Positions 16,213 through 26,537 of a DNA stretch of 26,537 bases are shown here, piece by piece (positions within the stretch are counted from its first letter, which is position 1; every line of letters begins with the position of its first letter). A model generated the notes under the pieces. The model searched no databases. It saw only the letters and a program-made list of their open reading frames with translations, and had not been told where the DNA came from. The translations under genes and the position numbers were made by a program. The stretch comes from Streptomyces sp. NRRL WC-3618 (lineage in GTDB: Bacteria; Actinomycetota; Actinomycetes; Streptomycetales; Streptomycetaceae): contig NZ_LGDW01000012.1 in NCBI RefSeq assembly GCF_001280005.1, forward strand, positions 1 to 26,537, read 5' to 3'.

Positions 16213-17507
16213 GCACGGCTGGGACGCTGCTTCTCGGTCTGGCGGTGATCGTCGGGGTGGCCCGACTGCTCGGCGCGCTGGCCCGGCGCCTGCGGCAGCC
16301 CGCCGTGATCGGTGAGATCCTCGGCGGGATCCTCCTCGGACCGACGCTGTTCGACGGCGAGATCACCTCCTTCCTCTTCCCCGCCGACGTCCGGCCGTCC
16401 CTGACGACGCTGGCCAACGTCGGCGTGTGCGTGTTCATGTTCCTCGTCGGCCTGGAGTTCAACCGGGGCCTGCTGCGCGGTCAGGGCCGCATCGCGGTCA
16501 GTGTGTCGCTCAGCGCGGTCGTCCTGCCGTTCGCCCTCGGCGCGCTGCTCGCCCTGCACCTCGTCGCCGACCATCCCACCGGGGACCGGCTCGCCTTCGT
16601 GCTCTTCCTCGGTACGGCGATGTCCGTGACGGCGTTCCCGGTGCTGGCCCGCATCCTGACCGACAAGGGCCTGATCGACACCCCCATCGGCGGGCTGGCG
16701 CTCGCCGCGGCAGCCGTCGACGACGTGCTCGCCTGGTCGATGCTGGCCGCCGTGGCAGCGCTGGCCGGTGCCGGCGGGGCCCCCTGGCAGCTCCTGCTCG
16801 TCCTGCCCTACGCCGCCGCGCTGGTGTGGATCGTACGGCCGCTGCTGGCCAGGCGCGCCAGGCGCGAGGCGACAGCAGACCGGCCCGTCGGGCGGCTGAC
16901 GGCGCGGCTCACCGACGCGGGCGTACTGCTCGCGCTCGCCGCCGGCCTGCTGCTGTCGGCCCGGGCGACCGAATGGATGGGGTTGCACCTGATCTTCGGA
17001 GCGTTCCTCTTCGGCATCGTCATGCCGCGCGAGGGCGCCTCGAGACTGCGCCGGCACGCCCTGCCGCTGGTCGAACGACTCTGCTCCGTCCTCCTGCTCC
17101 CGGTGTTCTTCATGGTGGCCGGCCTCAAGGTCGACCTGTCGTCGATGGACGCGACGGCGTTCGGCGAGCTGGGGCTCATCCTGCTGGTGGCGATCGGCGG
17201 CAAGTTCGTCGGCGCCTTCGTCGGAGCCCGGCTCAACGGTGTGCGACCACGTCACTCGACCGTGCTGGCCGTCCTGATCAACACCCGCGGCCTCACCGAA
17301 CTGATCGTGCTGACGGTCGGACTGCAACTGGGTGTCCTCGATCAGCCCCTCTACTCACTCATGGTCGTGATGGCCCTGATCACGACGGCCATGGCCGGCG
17401 TCCTGCTGCCGTTCGTGTACCCCGACGAACGCATACGCCAGGACCTGGCCGCCCGCGACCGGGCGGACGCCTCCGGAGGCGACGCGTCGGCACTGTCCGA
17501 GAAGTAA
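16203..17507 (+). CDS. CPA2-family cation/proton antiporter
   Basis: Integral membrane protein of 434 residues with about 12-13 hydrophobic segments. It matches the monovalent cation:proton antiporter-2 (KefB/NapA-like) family. Visible markers are RQPAVIGEILGGILLGPTLF near residue 30, MFLVGLEFNRG, the helix with AVDDVLAWSMLAAVAA carrying the conserved Asp pair near residue 178, and NTRGLTELIVLTVGL near residue 357. No C-terminal nucleotide-binding TrkA domain is present. ATG at 16203 has GGGGAAGGGG upstream. Such antiporters occur in aromatic polyketide clusters, where they may support resistance or export by exchanging protons. Direct drug transport is not demonstrated. Position downstream of the MarR-controlled gene suggests shared regulation. 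Confidence 0.94.
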   Translation: MELSTAGTLLLGLAVIVGVARLLGALARRLRQPAVIGEILGGILLGPTLFDGEITSFLFPADVRPSLTTLANVGVCVFMFLVGLEFNRGLLRGQGRIAVSVSLSAVVLPFALGALLALHLVADHPTGDRLAFVLFLGTAMSVTAFPVLARILTDKGLIDTPIGGLALAAAAVDDVLAWSMLAAVAALAGAGGAPWQLLLVLPYAAALVWIVRPLLARRARREATADRPVGRLTARLTDAGVLLALAAGLLLSARATEWMGLHLIFGAFLFGIVMPREGASRLRRHALPLVERLCSVLLLPVFFMVAGLKVDLSSMDATAFGELGLILLVAIGGKFVGAFVGARLNGVRPRHSTVLAVLINTRGLTELIVLTVGLQLGVLDQPLYSLMVVMALITTAMAGVLLPFVYPDERIRQDLAARDRADASGGDASALSEK

Positions 17508-17568
17508 CCGCCACGCGCCAGAGCCGTACAGGCGGGCGGTCCCACCGACGGGGCCGATGCGGCCACTT

Positions 17569-17625
17569 GAACGACGGCACGGTCCTCCACCGCTGTTGGC
17601 CGTGGAGAACGGTGCCGTCGTTCAG
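17569..17625. terminator. Hairpin after the antiporter gene
   Basis: Arms 17569-17581 (TGAACGACGGCAC) and 17613-17625 pair perfectly, and an internal CTCCAC/GTGGAG stem extends the structure. It starts about 60 bases past the antiporter stop and probably terminates that transcript. Confidence 0.75.
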
Positions 17626-17874
17626 CGGGCGGCGGGGCAGGGCCCGGGTCGACAACGGCCGTCGCGGCACGCACCCCTCGACGCGTGCGGACGAGGCGGA
17701 GGCCCCCGGGCGCGCCGGTCCCCGGTGCGGACGAGTCCCGCATGCCGCCGACCGGTGGCGTAGTTCGAGGTCGGCGAGCCGGCATCACCACCGTGAAGTC
17801 GCGGCCGGAAGGCCGTCTGGGAGCGGACGTGTCGACCTTGACGCCGTTCGGCATGGCGGCTCGGCCGCTGAGGG

Positions 17875-17928
17875 CCGGCCGGGACGAGGCGGGGGGCCAG
17901 GCCCGGGCGGCCTCCTCGTCCCGGCCGG
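17875..17928 (-). terminator. Hairpin immediately after the NRPS-operon P450
   Basis: A perfect 15-bp stem (17875-17889 with 17914-17928) begins one base after the P450 stop codon on the minus strand. It has a 24-base G/C-rich loop and no T-tract. It is the likely end of the leftward mbtH-NRPS-P450 transcript. Confidence 0.75.
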
Positions 17929-17929
17929 G

Positions 17930-19147
17930 TCACCAGGTGACGAGCAGCTCGTCGAGGCTGTAGAGGGTGAGCTCGGTGCTGAAGGGGAGCTGGTCCAGCG
18001 GCTGGACCAGCCGCAGGTCCGGGATGCGGCGGAAGAGCGTCTCGTACGCGACGCTCATCTTGACGCGGGAGAGTTCGGCGCCGATGCACTTGTGCGGGCC
18101 GTGCCCGAACCCGAGTTGCCGTCCGGCCTGGCGGGTGATGTCGAAGGTGTCGGGGTCGGGGAAGGTGTCGGCGTCCCGGTTCGCGGAGTCGAGCTGGACC
18201 AGGACCCCCTCGCCCGCCCGGATCAGCTGACCGCCGAGGGTGAGGTCCTCCAGTGCGCCGCGCTGGCGGCCGTTGACCGAGACGGTCGCGTAGCGCAGCG
18301 ACTCCTCGACCGCGGAGGCGACCAGCCCGGGACTCGGGTCGGCCTTCAGCAGCGCGAGCTGGTCCGGGTGGAGAAGGAGGGCGAGTACCCCGAACTCGAT
18401 CATGTACGAGCTGGGTCCCCACCCCGCGAAGAAGAGCACCTGGACGGTGGAGACCGCCTTGGCCCGGGTCAGCCCGTCGGTGGCCGCGTATGCGGCGAGC
18501 AGCCGGCTCACCATGTCGTCCCCCGGCTCGCGCATGCGCAGGTCCACCAGGTGCTCGAAGTAGTCGTTGAGATCCTGGAACGCCTGGCTGCCGGTCTCCT
18601 TGGACACCCGGCGTGAGCCGATCCTGCGGCTGCCGGTCTGGAGCAGCGGCCGGTCGGCCGGCGGAACGCCGAGCAGTTCGCCGATGGTGTGGGTGGCGAC
18701 CGGCAGGCACAGTGCTTCGTACAGGTCGCACGGCTTGGTACCGGCCAGCATGCCGTCGATCGCCTCGTCCACGATCCGCTGGATGGCCGGCCGGGCCTCG
18801 CGGGCCTTACGGGCAGTGAACTCCTTCACCAGCAGACGTCGTTCGATCAGGTGCTCCGGTCCCTCGACGAAGGCGAACGGCAGGTCGATCTCCTGGCGCG
18901 CCGCCGAGGTCGGCTGCGTGTGCGGGAATCCCGGGGTGCGCGGGTCCGAGCTGAGCCTGCTGTCGGCCAGCGCGGCCCGGACGTCGTCGTAGCGGGTGAC
19001 GAGCCAGGGCTCGCTGCCGTCCCAGGCTCGAACCCGGACCAGTCCGTCCGTCTCCCGTAGCGACCGGTAGGCCGGGGGCGGGTCCATCGGGCATCGGGCG
19101 TCACGCTGGAGGGGGTAGTCGTCGGGTGCGGTGGACAGGTCCGTCAT
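17930..19147 (-). CDS. Cytochrome P450 of the NRPS operon with atypical I-helix
   Basis: Soluble bacterial P450 of 405 residues. The heme loop reads FGHGPHKCIGAELSRVK with Cys354 as ligand, and the K-helix ExxR is in VEESLRYATV. The I-helix is LFFAGWGPSSYMIEFG, so the normal acid-Thr pair of (A/G)GxxT is replaced by Gly-Pro. Oxygen activation may then rely on substrate groups, or the enzyme may do non-standard chemistry. GGAGG precedes the ATG at 19147. It begins 20 bases after the free-standing condensation domain gene and is the last gene of the operon. P450s in this setting commonly oxidise carrier-protein-bound amino acids, for example by beta-hydroxylation. No ferredoxin gene is adjacent; the one at 8785 or a chromosomal one could serve. 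Confidence 0.95.
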   Translation of the reverse strand: MTDLSTAPDDYPLQRDARCPMDPPPAYRSLRETDGLVRVRAWDGSEPWLVTRYDDVRAALADSRLSSDPRTPGFPHTQPTSAARQEIDLPFAFVEGPEHLIERRLLVKEFTARKAREARPAIQRIVDEAIDGMLAGTKPCDLYEALCLPVATHTIGELLGVPPADRPLLQTGSRRIGSRRVSKETGSQAFQDLNDYFEHLVDLRMREPGDDMVSRLLAAYAATDGLTRAKAVSTVQVLFFAGWGPSSYMIEFGVLALLLHPDQLALLKADPSPGLVASAVEESLRYATVSVNGRQRGALEDLTLGGQLIRAGEGVLVQLDSANRDADTFPDPDTFDITRQAGRQLGFGHGPHKCIGAELSRVKMSVAYETLFRRIPDLRLVQPLDQLPFSTELTLYSLDELLVTW

Positions 19148-19167
19148 GGCGGTGCCTCCGTAAGGAA

Positions 19168-20495
19168 TCAGGGGGTCAGGAGCCGGTGCGGCGGCAGCAG
19201 CTCGGACAGCCGGGCGGTCGAGCGCAGTGCGACGCGGTCCAGCAGCGCGAGGTACCCGCTGATGAGGTCGTCGGCCTCGTCGGGGGCCACCACGCGGGTG
19301 TCGTGCTCCACGCGGACACTGCTGTACCGGGAGTGTTCGCGGAGGCGCAGGGTCAGGTCGAACCTGGAGGCTCCGGTGGGCAGGTCGAGCTCGCTCACCC
19401 GGCACCCCGGCAGGGCGAGCGAGCCGGTGCTGCCGACCGGGTGGTGAGCGAGGGTGGGCAGGGTCTGCCGGCCGGCCGTGACCTGCCCCGGGAGTTCCTC
19501 CCAGGGCAGGTCCTTGTGGGCGAAGGCCCGTCGTGCGGCGGTGGCCGTTCGGTGGGCCAGCTCGGTGAAGGGCGGGTCGCCGGTCAGGTCGACACGCAGC
19601 GGAAGGGTGCCGACCAGGAAGCCGAGCAGGTGCTCGGTCTCCGGAAGGTCGCGGTGGGCGACCGGCGTGCCGATCACCAGTTCCTCGCGGCGGCTCCGGC
19701 GGCCGATCACCGCGCCGAAGGCCGCGGCGAGGACCGCGAAGAGGGAGACTCCCTCGCGCCGGGCGAGGGCGCGCAGGGCCTCCTGGGTGCCGGTGTCCAG
19801 GTAGCGGGTGACGGTTCGGCCGGGCTTGGCCGCCGTGGTGTCGTCGGCCGGTGGGCCGAGGCCCGGGGCCGCGCCGTCGAGCTCCAGGTCCCACCAGCGG
19901 TGGAGCTCGCGACGGCGGGCCTCGGTCAGCCGCCCGTGCTGCCAGTGTGCCCAGTCGGCGTACTGCAGCGGGAGCTCGGGCAGCTGCGGATCGGTTCCGG
20001 TGAGCGCGGCCGCGTAGCAGGCGGCGAGTTCGCGCAGCAGGACATTCCAGGACCAGCCGTCCGCCACGAGCAGGTGGACGGCCAGTACCAGCAGCAGCTG
20101 ATCGGGTCCGGTGCGGAGCACCCCGACCCGGGCCAGCGGCCCGCGTTCGCTGTTGAACGGCTGCTCGGCGAAGGCCCGCGCGCAGAGCAGCGGTTCGCCA
20201 CCACTGCGGCAGTCCAGCGGGCCCAGGGGAAGCGCGGCCGCCGGCAGCACGAGTTGGACGGGTTCGCCGGACGCGGAGAGCGGGAAGACGGTGCGCAGCG
20301 GCTCGTGCCGCTCGACCAGGTGTTCCAGCGCCCTCTGGAGGGCGCCGGTGTCCAGGCGGCCGTCGAGCTGGAAACATCGGGCGGTGCTCTGCAGGGCCCT
20401 GGTCGGGTCGAGGGTGTGCAAGGACCAGAGCCTGCGTTGCAGGTGGGAGAGCGGAAACAGCGTGCCGTCCGCCGGGGCCGCCGGGCCATCGCTCT

Positions 20496-20499
<4 letters not shown>
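19168..20499 (-). CDS. Free-standing NRPS condensation-fold domain with mutated active site
   Basis: Single condensation-superfamily domain of 443 residues, about the length of one domain. Core regions are visible: FPLSHLQRRLWSLHTLD (C1), RHEPLRTVF (C2), QYADWAHWQHG (C4 region), and IGTPVAHRDLPETEHLLGFL (C5). The C3 active-site motif, normally HHxxxDG, reads HLLVADG: the second, catalytic His is Leu143 (codon 20073-20071). In C5 the usual Asn after GxF is Gly. The GTG start at 20499 overlaps the upstream NRPS stop as GTGA, fixing the start and implying coupled translation. It lies between the NRPS and a P450. Peptide-bond formation looks impaired; a scaffold role like the glycopeptide X-domain, a docking role, or unusual chemistry are alternatives. 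Confidence 0.9.
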
Positions 20500-25784
<5,285 letters not shown>

Positions 25785-25905
25785 GACACTCCTTCGGCAA
25801 TTGACACCCGGATGCCCTCCGCTCATGCCTGACCGGTCGAGCCCTCCACCTGCGGGACGGCGGCGGGCGCGCCCGCCGGACACCCCGACCGGACAGGGCC
25901 AGGAC

Positions 25906-26103
25906 CTAGTGGCGGGCGCTGAGCGGACGCAGGTCGGTCCAGACCTCGTCGATGTGGCGCAGGCACTCCGACTTCGGGCCGCTCGGTCCGGTGCTTCGCC
26001 AGCCGTTCGGCAGGGGCCTGCCCACCGGCCAGATCGAGTACTGCTCCTCGCCGTTGCACACGACGAGGTACTGGGTCGCGCTCGGTCGGGGCACGTTGTC
26101 CAT
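25906..26103 (-). CDS. MbtH-like NRPS accessory protein
   Basis: Small cytosolic protein of 65 residues that binds adenylation domains and helps them fold and activate amino acids. Family signatures are [19 protein letters not shown] and [18 protein letters not shown], including the conserved Trp residues. The ATG at 26103 has AAGGAG eight bases upstream; an in-frame ATG at 26139 would add a non-family extension. It lies 121 bases before the NRPS and is probably the first gene of the leftward operon. Its presence suggests that one or both adenylation domains here are MbtH-dependent. Confidence 0.97.
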   Translation of the reverse strand: MDNVPRPSATQYLVVCNGEEQYSIWPVGRPLPNGWRSTGPSGPKSECLRHIDEVWTDLRPLSARH

Positions 26104-26537
26104 GCGGGGTTCTCCTTGTCGGGAACACGGCGTGCGCACGCACGGTGCGCAGGCGCGCCAGGCCCCGTCGGGGCCTCGTGGGCGACCTCTGCCAGCCTCC
26201 TCGTCCGCCGACGCCGTCGTATCCCTGAAACCCCCCAGTGTCGCCGCGAATCGGACCCCAGGTTTACTGGAATCCCGTTCGTGATCCTTTACGGCCGGGC
26301 CCCCGTTTCAGCAGATCTGCGCGGTGGGGCAGCCACGCCTGAAACAGGCTGAAGTCCTACAACCACCCGAACTCGGACGCTGGAGTAGGCCACCCCTGCT
26401 GTCGTGACCAGCCCGAACGGTTCGGCCCGTGGAGAACCGACTACGCACGCCACCGGCTGTGGGCTGTCCGGGTGGTTCGTAGATGCCCGGGTGACCACGC
26501 CCCGGCAGGCGGCGCCGGGCCGCACGGAGGGTTTCTC
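26104..26537 (-). promoter_or_regulatory. Upstream region of the mbtH-NRPS operon
   Basis: No supportable gene was found in these 434 bases to the right edge; a 78-codon frame at 26289-26525 lacks a family pattern. Inverted repeats are present: TGCGCAC/GTGCGCA (26133-26151), an 8-bp stem with a one-base loop (26160-26176), and the palindrome CCGAACGGTTCGG (26413-26425). The region likely contains the operon promoter and an operator, but no clear -10/-35 was identified. Confidence 0.5.

Larger units (their letters stand above)
17508..17929. other. Convergent spacer between antiporter and P450
   Basis: About 420 bases separate two converging genes. Apart from hairpins at 17569-17625 and 17875-17928, the segment 17626-17874 shows no gene with a supportable family pattern or ribosome binding site. 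It may be the boundary between the polyketide-tailoring and peptide blocks. Confidence 0.6.

Noticed and set aside
26289..26525. Possible 78-residue protein at the right edge
   Set aside because: No ribosome binding site of note, no recognised motif, and it contains a palindrome and repeats more typical of regulatory DNA.

Overview
The window is high-GC actinomycete DNA, most likely from Streptomyces or a close relative. The evidence is the strong third-position G/C bias, GTG starts, GTGA stop/start overlaps, and Streptomyces-type P450, 3Fe-4S ferredoxin and MbtH genes. It is a specialised-metabolism region with at least three functional blocks. No tRNA, rRNA, CRISPR array, transposase or polyketide synthase core gene was seen.

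Left block (1-3400, minus strand) is an S-adenosylmethionine supply cassette. Transcription order is metK (SAM synthetase), a PfkB-type adenosine kinase, and metH (B12-dependent methionine synthase, cut by the left edge). The last two overlap by GTGA. Such cassettes accompany methylation-heavy antibiotic clusters, and two O-methyltransferase-family genes lie a few kb away.

Middle block (3701-17507) looks like a tailoring arm for an aromatic polyketide. A rightward set encodes a glycosyltransferase, a glutamine-dependent asparagine synthase-like amide ligase, a TenA-fold protein, a P450 and its ferredoxin, and ends at a strong hairpin. A divergent pair follows: methyltransferase 1 plus FAD monooxygenase 1 leftward, FAD monooxygenase 2 plus methyltransferase 2 rightward. 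Two flavoprotein hydroxylases, two methyltransferases and an asparagine synthase resemble the tailoring set of pentangular and related type II polyketides. That product class is inference, because no ketosynthase is in view. A MarR regulator with CTTGA-N3-TCAAG palindromes over its own start sits divergent from a LiaF-like hypothetical protein and a CPA2 cation/proton antiporter. The antiporter is preceded by a nested hairpin that covers the ribosome binding site of an overlapping 33-codon reading frame.

Right block (17930-26103, minus strand) is a compact nonribosomal peptide operon: MbtH, a dimodular A-T-C-A-T synthetase, a free-standing condensation domain overlapping it by GTGA, and a P450. 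The free-standing condensation domain has Leu where the catalytic second His should be, and the adjoining P450 lacks the usual I-helix acid/alcohol pair. With no thioesterase, this unit resembles an amino-acid or dipeptide modification line with a possible P450-recruiting platform. It is the most unusual part of the window. Convergent hairpins at 17569-17625 and 17875-17928 separate it from the antiporter, so it may be a second cluster or a peptide arm of one hybrid pathway.
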